DNA of 18,660 nt from DATAWZ01 sp036266975 (GTDB taxonomy: Bacteria; Actinomycetota; Thermoleophilia; Solirubrobacterales; Solirubrobacteraceae): NCBI GenBank assembly GCA_036266975.1, contig DATAWZ010000051.1:1-18660 (forward strand), given 5' to 3'. The translations under genes were made by a program, and so were the position numbers. Positions 7,095 through 14,472 of the stretch are shown one piece after another. Positions within the stretch are counted from its first letter, which is position 1. Each line of letters starts with the position of its first letter. Under the pieces are notes generated by a model that saw only the letters and a program-made list of their open reading frames with translations, searched no databases and was not told where the DNA came from.

Positions 7095-7877
7095 TCACAC
7101 CCGGCCGCGGTACTCGGCCAGGTAGCGCATCCCCTCGATCGCGCGGGTGCCGTACCAGGAGGTCATCTCGCCGTCGATCAGCGAGACCTCGGCGCCCGGC
7201 ACCGCGGCGGAGACCTCGGCGAAGTGGCGCTCGCGGAAGTGGTAGGGCTCGCTGCTGAGCAGCACGCGGTCGACGCGGCCGGCGAACGCCTCCAGACGCA
7301 CCTCCGGGTAGGGATCCTGCGCGTCGGCCGGCTCGGTGTGCCAGTTGACCGCGGCCAGCGTGCGCGAGATGTACGTGTCCGGCGCCACCGACATCCACGG
7401 GTCGCGCCAGATCAGGTACAGCACGCGCTGGCGCGGGCGGGTCGGCGAGGCGGCGTCGGCGTAGGCCTGCTCGAACGCGGCGCACAGCCCCTCGGCCGCT
7501 TCCTCGCGGCCGAAGATCCCGCCGAGCAGCCGGTACAGCGGCGGGTTATCGCGCGGCCCGTGCGGATGCGTGACGATCAGGTGCGGGACGAACTCGGCGA
7601 GCGCCTCGGCCGTCTCGCGCCGGTTCTCCTCGACGTTCAGGACGGCGTGCGTGGGCGCGAGCTCGCGGATCCGATCGAGCTTGACGTCCTTGGTGCCGCC
7701 GACCTTGGGAATCGCCCGCGTGACCTCGCGCGGATGGATGCAGAACCCGGTGCGCCCGACGAGCTGCTCGGCGACGCCGAGATCGCAGAGCAGCTCGGTG
7801 ATGCTCGGGACCAGGCACACGATGCGTGCCTGGTCCTGCGCGGGCTCATGGACGGTGCCGACCGCGTCGGTGAGCAT
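7095..7877 (-). CDS. BtuF-like helical-backbone metal receptor, probably cytoplasmic cobalamin-binding protein
   Basis: A 260-residue protein resembling the class III periplasmic binding proteins that include BtuF. It has IVCLVPSITELLCDLG (19-34), VGRTGFCIHP (40-49), an IPKVGGTKDVKLDRIRELAPTHAVLN segment and a C-terminal lobe with VDRVLLSSEPYHFRERH. There is no signal peptide, lipobox or Tat motif: the N-terminus is MLTDAVGTVHEPAQDQ. It should therefore stay in the cytoplasm. It lies 8 nt after icmF and 10 nt before an SDR gene. The family is known mainly for capturing cobalamin or iron-siderophore outside the membrane. Placement beside a B12-dependent mutase suggests intracellular cobalamin handling. 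Cys46 and His48 are conspicuous possible ligands. The ligand itself is inferred. Confidence 0.78.
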   Translation of the reverse strand: MLTDAVGTVHEPAQDQARIVCLVPSITELLCDLGVAEQLVGRTGFCIHPREVTRAIPKVGGTKDVKLDRIRELAPTHAVLNVEENRRETAEALAEFVPHLIVTHPHGPRDNPPLYRLLGGIFGREEAAEGLCAAFEQAYADAASPTRPRQRVLYLIWRDPWMSVAPDTYISRTLAAVNWHTEPADAQDPYPEVRLEAFAGRVDRVLLSSEPYHFRERHFAEVSAAVPGAEVSLIDGEMTSWYGTRAIEGMRYLAEYRGRV

Positions 7878-7885
7878 GGCCGGGC

Positions 7886-10800
7886 CTACATGTTGCGCCG
7901 GTACTCGCCCCCGACCCCGTACAGCGCACCGGAGATCTCCCCCAGCGAGGCGACCTTGACCGCCTCCATCAGCGCCTCGAACGTGTTCCCGCGGGCGCGG
8001 GCCACGTCGCGCAGCCGCGCGAGCGCGGCGGGCGCCCGGTCGGCGGCGCGCGACTCGAAGGCCCGCACCGCGGCGATCTGCGCGTCCTTCTCGCCGTCGG
8101 TCGAGCGCATGAGCTCGAGCTTGCCGATCTCCTCGTCGGCGCCCTCGCGCGGCAGGAAGGTGTTCACGCCGATCAGCGGCAGCGTCCCGTCGTGCTTGAG
8201 GCGCTCGTAGTAGAGGCTCTCCTCCTGGATCTTGCTGCGCTGGTACATCGTGTCCATCGCGCCGAGTACGCCGCCGCGGTCGGAGATCCGCTCGAACTCC
8301 TCGTAGACGGCGGCCTCGACGAGGTCGGTGAGCTCGTTGATGATGAACGAGCCCTGCCAGGGGTTCTCGCAGTGGTTCAGGCCGAGCTCGCGGTTGATGA
8401 TCAGCTGGATCGCCACCGCGCGGCGCACCGACTGCTCGGTGGGCGTGGTGATCGCCTCGTCGTAGGCGTTGGTGTGCAGGCTGTTGCAGTTGTCGAAGAT
8501 CGCGTACAGCGCCTGCAGCGTGGTGCGGATGTCGTTGAAGCTGATCTCCTGGGCGTGCAGGCTGCGGCCGGAGGTCTGGATGTGGTACTTGAGCATCTGG
8601 CTGCGGGGATCGGCCCCGTAGCGCTCGCGCATCGCCCGCGCCCAGATCCTTCGCGCGACGCGGCCGATGACCGCGTACTCGGGGTCCATCCCATTGGAGA
8701 AGAAGAAGCTCAGGTTGGGCGCGAACTCGTCGATGTCCATGCCCCGCGACAGGTAGTACTCGACGATCGTGAACCCGTTGGCCAGCGTGAACGCGAGCTG
8801 GGAGATCGGGTTGGCGCCCGCCTCGGCAATGTGGTAGCCGCTGATCGAGACGCTGTAGAAGTTGCGGATCTCGTTCTCGACGAAGTACTGCTGGACGTCG
8901 CCCATCATCTTCAGCGCGAACTCGGTCGAGAAGATGCAGGTGTTCTGGGCCTGGTCCTCCTTGAGGATGTCGGCCTGCACGGTCCCGCGGACCGAGCGCA
9001 GCGTCTCGGCCTTGATCCGCTCGTAGGTCTCGCGGTCGACGAACTCATCGCCGCTGACGCCGAGCAGCCCCAGGCCGAGGCCGTCGTTGCCCTCGGGCAG
9101 GTCGCCGTCGTAGCCCGGCCGCTGCCGGCCGGCGAAGCGGTCCTCGAGCGTGCGCGCGACCGCGTCCCAGCCGCCGGTCTGGCGCAGGTGCTTCTCGACC
9201 TGCTGGTCGATCGCGGCGTTCATGAAGAAGGCGAGGATGATCGGCGCCGGGCCGTTGATCGTCATCGAGACCGACGTGCTCGGGGCGCACAGATCGAAGC
9301 CCGAGTAGAGCTTCTTGGCATCGTCGACGGTGGCGATCGAGACGCCCGAGTTGCCGACCTTGCCGTAGATGTCCGGCCGCTCGTCGGGATTCTCACCGTA
9401 CAGCGTCACCGAGTCGAACGCGGTCGACAGGCGGGCGGCCGGCTGGCCGGCCGACAGGTAGTGAAAGCGCCGGTTGGTGCGCTCGGGCGGGCCCTCGCCG
9501 GCGAACATCCGGGTCGGGTCCTCGCCCTCGCGCCGGTAGGGGAACACCCCGCCGGTGTATGGATAGGAGCCGGGCAGGTTCTCCTTGAGCAGGAAGCGCA
9601 GCCGGTCGCCCCAGCCGTCGAAGCGCGGCGGGGCGATCTTGGGCAGGCGCTGCTGGCTGAGGGAGACGCTGTAGTTCTCGCCGGTGATCTCCTTGCCGCG
9701 GACCGTGTAGCTGTAGGTCTCGGAGGTGATTCCGTCGATCCGCGCCTGCCAGGCGCGCAGCAGCGAGACCGCCTCGGCGCCCAGGGCGGCGAGCGACTCG
9801 TTGTAGCGGGCGCGCAGTGGCGAGTGCTGCTCGCCCACGAGGGCGGCCTCGGGGTAGGCGTCGAGCTCGGCGGGCAGCGACTCGTCGCCTATCGCCTTCA
9901 GCGCCTCGTAGCAGTGCTGCGCGGTCGAGGCCAGGGCGGCCTGGCTCTCGACGCCAGAGTTCATCGCGCGGCCCTGCTCGGCGATCTCGGCCAGGTAGCG
10001 AGTGCGGCTGCCGGGGATCAGCACGTTGCCGAGCGGCTCGTGCGTCTCCAGCTCCAGCGCGGGCGCCCAGTGGCCGGGCTCGCCGCCGGGGCGCTCGCCG
10101 AGCAGCGTGCAGAGGTTCAGGAACATCCAGCTCAGACCGGGGTCGTTGAACTGGCTGGCGATCGTCGGGTAGACCGGGATCGCCTCCTCGCCGGCGTCGA
10201 AGACTTGGTGGTTGCGCTGCCACTGCTTGCGCACGTCGCGCAGCGCGTCGAGCGCGCCGCGCTTGTCGAACTTGTTGATGACGACGATCTCGGCGAGGTC
10301 GAGCATGTCGATCTTCTCGAGCTGGCTGGCCGCGCCGAACTCGCTGGTCATCACATAGATCGGCAGGTCGACGAGGTCGACGACGTCCGAGTCGCTCTGG
10401 CCGATGCCCGCGGTCTCGAGGATGACCAGGTCGAACCCGGCCGAGCGCAGGAACGCGATCGCGTCCTCGAGCATCGCGCTGGTCGAGCGGTGCTGGCGGC
10501 GGGTGGCGATCGAGCGCATGTAGACGTGCTCGTGGCGCAGGCTGTTCATGCGGATGCGATCGCCGAGCAGCGCGCCGCCGGTGCGCCGGCGGGTCGGGTC
10601 GACCGCGAGCACGGCGATCCGCCGGTCGGGGAACCACTGCATGAAGCGCGAGAGCAGCTCGTCGGTGACCGTGCTCTTGCCGGCGCCGCCGGTGCCGGTG
10701 ATGCCGACGACCGGGACGTGCGCGCCGGCCGCGTTCCACTCCGCGCGCAGCGCGTCCAGCTCGGCCGGCTCGATCGCCTCGTCCTCCAGCGCGGAGAGCA

Positions 10801-11326
10801 TGCGGGCGATCGTCAGGTCGCTCCAGGACTTGCTGGGAGCCGGGACGGTCGAGCGCGCCTGGTGGCGCAGGCTGCGCTGGACCAGGTCGTCGATCATGCC
10901 GGTCAGGCCGAGGGCCATGCCGTCGTTGGGGTGGTAGATCCGCTCCACGCCATAGGCCTCCAGCTCGGCGATCTCCTCGGGGGTGATCGTGCCGCCGCCG
11001 CCGCCGAAGACGCGGATGTGCTCGGCGCCGTACTCGCGCAGCATGTCGACCGCGTAGCGGAAGTACTCGGTGTGGCCGCCCTGGTAGGAGCTGATCGCGA
11101 TCCCGTCGGCGTCCTCCTGGATCGCGGCGCGCACGACGTCGCGGACGCTGCGGTTGTGTCCCAGGTGCACGACCTCGGCGCCGCTGTCCTGGATGATCCG
11201 GCGCATCACGTTGATGGCGGCGTCGTGCCCGTCGAACAGGGACGCCGCGGTGACGAAGCGCAGCGGAGCGCCCGCCGGCTCCGGCGTGTCAAGCGCTCGC
11301 TCGAGCACTTCGGTTTGAACGTTCAC
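7886..11326 (-). CDS. icmF: Fused isobutyryl-CoA mutase IcmF (B12-dependent)
   Basis: A 1146-residue fusion that interconverts isobutyryl-CoA and n-butyryl-CoA using adenosylcobalamin. Domains in order: B12-binding domain (about 22-150) with DGHDAA, His34 being the expected cobalt ligand; a MeaI-type GTPase chaperone (about 200-410) with Walker A GTGGAGKST (211-219), ETAGIGQSD and NKFD (351-354); a linker; then the TIM-barrel mutase domain ending GGEYRRNM. Phe608 (MFAG) and Gln794 (AQNT) occupy the positions that are Tyr and Arg in methylmalonyl-CoA mutase, which supports isobutyryl rather than methylmalonyl specificity. Active-site His832 lies in SGYH. The start is GTG, overlapping the TetR stop as GTGA, with AAAGGTG upstream, so it is translationally coupled to its regulator. 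Related enzymes can also act on pivalyl-/isovaleryl-CoA. Confidence 0.95.
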   Translation of the reverse strand: MNVQTEVLERALDTPEPAGAPLRFVTAASLFDGHDAAINVMRRIIQDSGAEVVHLGHNRSVRDVVRAAIQEDADGIAISSYQGGHTEYFRYAVDMLREYGAEHIRVFGGGGGTITPEEIAELEAYGVERIYHPNDGMALGLTGMIDDLVQRSLRHQARSTVPAPSKSWSDLTIARMLSALEDEAIEPAELDALRAEWNAAGAHVPVVGITGTGGAGKSTVTDELLSRFMQWFPDRRIAVLAVDPTRRRTGGALLGDRIRMNSLRHEHVYMRSIATRRQHRSTSAMLEDAIAFLRSAGFDLVILETAGIGQSDSDVVDLVDLPIYVMTSEFGAASQLEKIDMLDLAEIVVINKFDKRGALDALRDVRKQWQRNHQVFDAGEEAIPVYPTIASQFNDPGLSWMFLNLCTLLGERPGGEPGHWAPALELETHEPLGNVLIPGSRTRYLAEIAEQGRAMNSGVESQAALASTAQHCYEALKAIGDESLPAELDAYPEAALVGEQHSPLRARYNESLAALGAEAVSLLRAWQARIDGITSETYSYTVRGKEITGENYSVSLSQQRLPKIAPPRFDGWGDRLRFLLKENLPGSYPYTGGVFPYRREGEDPTRMFAGEGPPERTNRRFHYLSAGQPAARLSTAFDSVTLYGENPDERPDIYGKVGNSGVSIATVDDAKKLYSGFDLCAPSTSVSMTINGPAPIILAFFMNAAIDQQVEKHLRQTGGWDAVARTLEDRFAGRQRPGYDGDLPEGNDGLGLGLLGVSGDEFVDRETYERIKAETLRSVRGTVQADILKEDQAQNTCIFSTEFALKMMGDVQQYFVENEIRNFYSVSISGYHIAEAGANPISQLAFTLANGFTIVEYYLSRGMDIDEFAPNLSFFFSNGMDPEYAVIGRVARRIWARAMRERYGADPRSQMLKYHIQTSGRSLHAQEISFNDIRTTLQALYAIFDNCNSLHTNAYDEAITTPTEQSVRRAVAIQLIINRELGLNHCENPWQGSFIINELTDLVEAAVYEEFERISDRGGVLGAMDTMYQRSKIQEESLYYERLKHDGTLPLIGVNTFLPREGADEEIGKLELMRSTDGEKDAQIAAVRAFESRAADRAPAALARLRDVARARGNTFEALMEAVKVASLGEISGALYGVGGEYRRNM

Positions 11327-12006
11327 GCCCCACCTTTCTGGAAGCTCTGGGTGATGTCCGCGTCCGGCTCCTCGTAGCTGAGGGCCAGGTACATGGCCTG
11401 CTTGAGGCCCTCGTGCAGCGCCCGGACGTGGTCATGCGCGAGCGGCGTGACCAGCCACTGGTAGACGATGCCGATGACGGCCGCGCAGAACTGCTCGGCC
11501 AATTCGCGGATGTCGACGTCGGGCCGGATCGTGCCGGTCTCAACGCCGCTGAGGATCCACACCTCGACGTCCCGGCGACGTCGCTCGTGGATGTTGGCGA
11601 TGACCTGCTTGAGCTCCGCATCCGGGCCGACCGAGTCGAACCACAGGATGTAGAAGGCGCGAATGCGCTCGGAGGACTCGAGCAGGAAGTGGCCATGGGC
11701 ATCCACGGCGGCGAAGATCGTGTCCAGACCGCCGGTGGTGTCCGCCACCGCCCGGCCAAGCTCGGCGCGCCATTCCTCGCCGATCGTCTTGACCAGGAAC
11801 GACCACAGTCCCGCCTTGGTACCGAAGCGGTAGCCCGCGAGACCGCGGCTGTAGCCAGCACGCAAGCCGACGTCCTTGAGCGTCGTGCCGGCGGCGCCCC
11901 GCTCGCAGATCAGCGCAACGGCCGCGTCGGTCAGCCGCGCGTCCGACAATGCCGCACGCTCGACCTGCGTGCGACCCCTTCTCGGCGCATGTACGGCGGG
12001 TGCCAT
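11323..12006 (-). CDS. TetR family regulator upstream of icmF
   Basis: A 227-residue regulator. The N-terminal helix-turn-helix is LTDAAVALICERGAAGTTLKDVGLRAGYSRGLAGYRFGTKAGLWSFLV. The C-terminal domain is helical, containing ERIRAFYILWFDSVG. The frame allows a GTG at 12012, but ATG at 12004-12006 is preferred because it lies exactly six bases after a -10 box, fitting a leaderless transcript. Its stop overlaps the icmF GTG by four bases, so it is the first gene of the icmF operon. A palindrome sits in its promoter, so autoregulation of the whole operon is likely. A CoA thioester of the pathway would be a natural ligand, but this is inferred. Confidence 0.9.
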   Translation of the reverse strand: MAPAVHAPRRGRTQVERAALSDARLTDAAVALICERGAAGTTLKDVGLRAGYSRGLAGYRFGTKAGLWSFLVKTIGEEWRAELGRAVADTTGGLDTIFAAVDAHGHFLLESSERIRAFYILWFDSVGPDAELKQVIANIHERRRRDVEVWILSGVETGTIRPDVDIRELAEQFCAAVIGIVYQWLVTPLAHDHVRALHEGLKQAMYLALSYEEPDADITQSFQKGGA

Positions 12007-12012
12007 CACCAC

Positions 12013-12041
12013 ACTGTAGTTTACTTGCTCGGAGCAAGCAA
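12013..12041 (-). promoter_or_regulatory. Promoter of the TetR-icmF operon
   Basis: Minus strand: -35 TTGCTT (12036-12041), 17-nt spacer, -10 TACAGT (12013-12018). The predicted first transcribed base is close to the A of the ATG at 12006, so the message is probably leaderless. Confidence 0.6.
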
Positions 12042-12043
12042 GT
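12023..12043. promoter_or_regulatory. Palindromic TetR-type operator in the icmF promoter
   Basis: Nested inverted repeats: CTTGCTC-G-GAGCAAG (12024-12038, perfect 7-1-7) and ACTTGCT (12023-12029) with AGCAAGT (12037-12043). They fill the spacer and -35 box of the operon promoter, so a bound repressor would block RNA polymerase. The TetR encoded directly downstream is the obvious candidate. Confidence 0.6.
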
Positions 12044-12070
12044 TACTCACGTACGCGATTCGCCCATTTT

Positions 12071-12102
12071 TGGTCGATCGACCAGCGCGGAGCGGCGCTG
12101 GT
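12071..12102. repeat. Adjacent palindrome and hairpin in the icmF/lysR intergenic region
   Basis: The perfect 14-bp palindrome TGGTCGATCGACCA (12071-12084) shares its last bases with a hairpin, ACCAGCGC (12081-12088) and GCGCTGGT (12095-12102), which has an 8-bp perfect stem and 6-nt loop. A short T-run (12067-12071) precedes it on the plus strand. It could be an operator or an RNA structure. The remaining bases 12103-12316 show no supported gene, only a GTTGGCCAAC palindrome at 12258-12267. Confidence 0.4.
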
Positions 12103-12316
12103 GGGTCACGGTCGTCCGGATTGCTCCGCCCGACCGGCGCGCCGGATCTGGCTCAACCTCGCGCGACGCGCGACGGGTTTCCGGTCAAGCGCTTCCGGAC
12201 GAGCCACTCAGCTTGTGACCGGGGTGTTCGCGGGCCACGACGCAGCGCGCAGCCTCGGTTGGCCAACGCACGCGCGAGGACGCCGGGCTGCGGTTGACCT
12301 CGGCCGCGAGAGGTCC

Positions 12317-13213
12317 TCAGTCGAGCAGGGCACCGCTCTCGATCACCCCATGCAACACCGAGCGCAGCGCCGGAAGCGCCGGGTTGGGCGCCTGCGGACG
12401 GGACACGAGGACGACCGTGGCGTGCTCGCCGACGAGCGGGACGAAGCACACGCCTCCATCACGCAGACTGCGCGAGGACAGCGGCAGCCGCGTGACGCCG
12501 ACCCCGGCGGCGACGAGCGCGAGCAGATTCTGGGGACTGGTGCCGCGCTGGACCACCCGCGGCCGGAAGCCCGCGCGCGCGAAGTCCTCGTCGTAGACGC
12601 GATGCCAGGCCGGCCAGGACGCCCGCGGCGTCATCACCCACGGGTCGTCGGCCAGCTCGGCGAGCGTGAGGGTCTCGCGGCCGGCCAGCGGGTGGTCCTC
12701 GGGCAGCACCGCGGCGACCGGCTCGCGCAGGATCTCCTCGGTGTGCAGATCCTCGGCGAACGGCGGCCGGCTCAGCCCCGCGTCCAGCGCCCCGTCGCGC
12801 ACGCCGGCGACGAGCGCGGCGACCGGCAGCTCCTCGGCCGAGAGCTCCACGCCGGGGTGGCGCTCGCGAAAGGCGCGCTCGACCGGCGGCATCAGATAGC
12901 CGGCGATCGTGGCCAGGAAACCGACGCGCAGCTCGCCCTCCCGGCCCTCGGCCGCCCGGCGCACCGCCTCCACCGCGCGGTCGGCCTGGGCGAGCACGCC
13001 GGTCGCCTCGCGCAGGAGCACCGCCCCGACGTCGGTGAGGGCCACCCCGCGCGAGCTGCGCTCGAACAGCGTGACCCCGAGTCCGAGCTCGAGCGTGCGG
13101 ATCTGCTGGGAGAGCGACTGCTGGGCGATGTGCAGCCGCCGCGCCGCGGCGGTGAAGCTTTGCGTCTCGGCGACCGCGACGAAGTAGCGCAGCTGCCGTA
13201 GCTCCGGCGTCAT
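12317..13213 (-). CDS. LysR family transcriptional regulator
   Basis: A 298-residue protein. The N-terminal winged helix-turn-helix has the classic signature LRQLRYFVAVAETQSFTAAARRLHIAQQSLSQQIRTLELGLGVTLFER (about 5-52). The substrate-binding domain follows from about residue 90 (LRVGFLATIAGYLMPPVERAFRERHPGVEL) to a short C-terminal helix. Length is typical. The ATG at 13211-13213 is chosen because the open frame upstream only shadows the DUF1059 gene; no clear Shine-Dalgarno sequence is visible. It lies 25 nt after the DUF1059 gene on the same strand and is probably co-transcribed with it. The divergent SDR gene is a plausible target, as LysR regulators commonly control a divergent neighbour. 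The inducer is unknown. Confidence 0.92.
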   Translation of the reverse strand: MTPELRQLRYFVAVAETQSFTAAARRLHIAQQSLSQQIRTLELGLGVTLFERSSRGVALTDVGAVLLREATGVLAQADRAVEAVRRAAEGREGELRVGFLATIAGYLMPPVERAFRERHPGVELSAEELPVAALVAGVRDGALDAGLSRPPFAEDLHTEEILREPVAAVLPEDHPLAGRETLTLAELADDPWVMTPRASWPAWHRVYDEDFARAGFRPRVVQRGTSPQNLLALVAAGVGVTRLPLSSRSLRDGGVCFVPLVGEHATVVLVSRPQAPNPALPALRSVLHGVIESGALLD

Positions 13214-13238
13214 CGCGGCGCGGGCGCGACGTCCGGGG

Positions 13239-13394
13239 TCAGGCCTCCTGGGCGCGCGAGAGGATCTGCTCGTCGGTGTACTTCCCGGCCATCTCCGGGT
13301 GCGCGCTGCTGAGGTGCTCGTTGACCGCCGCGATGAACTCCTCGTCGGTCTCGCCGGTGATTTGCTCGCCACAGGGGCAGTTCATGGCCTTCAT
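13239..13394 (-). CDS. Small DUF1059-family protein
   Basis: A 51-residue protein starting MKAMNCPCGEQITGETDEEF, with NEHLSSAHPEM and a C-terminal TDEQILSRA. A CxCG near the N-terminus plus HxxxxH fits the short DUF1059 family, whose function is unknown; metal binding through Cys/His is conceivable. The frame is open further upstream, but the ATG at 13392-13394 is preferred because AAGGGAG lies 7-8 nt before it and homologues are short. It precedes the LysR gene on the same strand and faces the SDR gene divergently. Confidence 0.82.
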   Translation of the reverse strand: MKAMNCPCGEQITGETDEEFIAAVNEHLSSAHPEMAGKYTDEQILSRAQEA

Positions 13395-13434
13395 CGCAAA
13401 GCTCCCTTCTCGGGATTGGGGGGTTGACCACTGC

Positions 13435-13463
13435 AGCGTAGTGCCACAGGCGCAGCCTGTGGC
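13435..13463 (-). promoter_or_regulatory. Putative promoter and operator of the DUF1059-lysR unit
   Basis: Minus-strand -10 TACGCT (13435-13440) gives a transcript start near 13428 and a leader of about 34 nt carrying the AAGGGAG site. Next to it, covering the spacer/-35 region, is a perfect 9-3-9 inverted repeat, GCCACAGGC (13443-13451) and GCCTGTGGC (13455-13463). It lies in the divergent DUF1059/SDR region, a typical place for a LysR binding site. No clear -35 box was found. Confidence 0.45.
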
Positions 13464-13480
13464 CCGCCAGGCAACCGGTG

Positions 13481-13510
13481 TTTCCGATCCGTGCCGCACG
13501 GGTCTAGCGT
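13481..13510 (+). promoter_or_regulatory. Putative leaderless promoter of the second SDR gene
   Basis: -10 TAGCGT (13505-13510) is followed by exactly six bases before the ATG at 13517, putting the expected first base at the start codon. The -35 region is weak (TTTCCG at 13481-13486, 18-nt spacer). No Shine-Dalgarno sequence is present, which agrees with leaderless translation. Confidence 0.45.
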
Positions 13511-13516
13511 GGCCCC

Positions 13517-14365
13517 ATGACCTCCATCGATCCTTCCGTCTGGCTGATCACCGGCAGCTCGTCCGGATTGGGCCTGCAGCTCGCCCACGCCGCGCGCGAG
13601 CGCGGCGACCGCGTCGTCGCCGCGGCCCGCCGCCCGCAGGCGCTCGACGAACTCGTGGCGACGGCCCCCGAGCGTGTGCTTCCGGTGACGCTCGACGTCA
13701 CCCGGGCCGGTGACGCCGAGGCGGCGGTCGACGCGGCCCTCGATCGCTTCGGGCGCATCGACGTCCTAGTCAACAACGCCGGCTACGGCTCGGTGGGGGC
13801 GATCGAAGAGCTCGACCTCGCCGACCTGCGCACGATCATGGAGACGATGTTCTTCGGCGCGATCGCGCTCACCCAGGCGGCCCTCCCCCACCTGCGCGCC
13901 CAGGGCTCGGGCACGATCGTCCAGATGAGCTCGATGGGCGGGCAGCTCGCGCCGCCCGGATTCGGCGCCTACTGCGCGGCCAAGTACGCGCTCGAGGCCG
14001 CGTCGGAGGCACTCGCCGCCGAGGTCGCGCCGTTCGGGATCCGCGTGCTGATCGTCGAGCCGGGCGCGTTCCGCACCGACTTCGGCCGAGCGCGGATCCA
14101 CCGCTCGCGGGCGATCGCCGACTACGCGCCGAGCGTCGGGCCGACCCGCGCCGCGGTCGACCAGATGGACGGCAGCCAGCCCGGAGATCCCGCGCGCGCG
14201 GCGGCGGCGATCCTCGCCGCGCTCGAGGCGCCCCAGCCGCCGCTGCGCCTGGCCCTCGGCGACGACGCCTTCGAGGCGATCGCCGCCTCGCTGGACTCGC
14301 GCCGCGCCGAGCTGGCGGCCTGGGAGGCGCTCAGCCGCAGCACGACCGTGCCGGTCGGCCTCTGA
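13517..14365 (+). CDS. SDR family oxidoreductase with atypical active-site position
   Basis: A 282-residue short-chain dehydrogenase/reductase. It has TGSSSGLG (12-19) for the dinucleotide, R38-R39 after the second strand (favouring NADP(H)), NNAG (86-89), S139, Y152 and K156 (YCAAK). The tetrad Asn, usually in a VNVFG-type segment, appears replaced by Met111 in METMFFGA. The C-terminal region (about 180-282) is longer than in FabG, as in SDRs annotated simply as oxidoreductase with unknown substrate. It is divergent from the DUF1059/LysR pair and is probably controlled by that LysR. Its product may act on a small xenobiotic or carbonyl compound, but the sequence does not define this. Confidence 0.9.
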   Translation: MTSIDPSVWLITGSSSGLGLQLAHAARERGDRVVAAARRPQALDELVATAPERVLPVTLDVTRAGDAEAAVDAALDRFGRIDVLVNNAGYGSVGAIEELDLADLRTIMETMFFGAIALTQAALPHLRAQGSGTIVQMSSMGGQLAPPGFGAYCAAKYALEAASEALAAEVAPFGIRVLIVEPGAFRTDFGRARIHRSRAIADYAPSVGPTRAAVDQMDGSQPGDPARAAAAILAALEAPQPPLRLALGDDAFEAIAASLDSRRAELAAWEALSRSTTVPVGL

Positions 14366-14385
14366 CGCGCGTTACGTCGTCAACC

Positions 14386-14401
14386 CGGCCGCGTTCGGCC
14401 G
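14386..14401 (+). terminator. Hairpin downstream of the second SDR gene
   Basis: CGGCCG (14386-14391), loop CGTT, CGGCCG (14396-14401): a perfect 6-bp stem 20 nt after the TGA. There is no T-tract. It may separate the SDR transcript from the promoter of the next gene. Confidence 0.35.
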
Positions 14402-14432
14402 CGCGCCGCCTGAACATTCGCCCCAACCGGCC

Positions 14433-14461
14433 TTGCCATCGACGGGGGGCGGTCGTACGCT
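14433..14461 (+). promoter_or_regulatory. Promoter of the putative eCIS-type effector gene
   Basis: -35 TTGCCA (14433-14438), 17-nt spacer, -10 TACGCT (14456-14461). The ATG at 14473 is 11 nt further on, leaving a leader of only a few bases. The -35 is identical to that of the LLM gene promoter, so the gene looks readable by the host housekeeping sigma factor. Confidence 0.55.
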
Positions 14462-14472
14462 CCCGCCCGAGG

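Noticed and set aside
7886..11326. Methylmalonyl-CoA mutase as the identity of the B12 enzyme
   Set aside because: The fused B12-GTPase-mutase order, Phe608 and Gln794 match IcmF instead.
8192..11377. A 1061-residue plus-strand open frame opposite icmF
   Set aside because: It lies wholly antisense to a well-recognised IcmF and is rich in Arg, Ala, Val, Asp and His with no domain; a by-product of high GC3 codon use.
13214..13372. Longer LysR start
   Set aside because: The extension is Ser/Arg-rich shadow of the DUF1059 gene; LysR homology begins at the ATG at 13213.
13395..13499. Longer DUF1059 start
   Set aside because: A good Shine-Dalgarno site and family length support the ATG at 13394; the upstream part runs through the promoter region.
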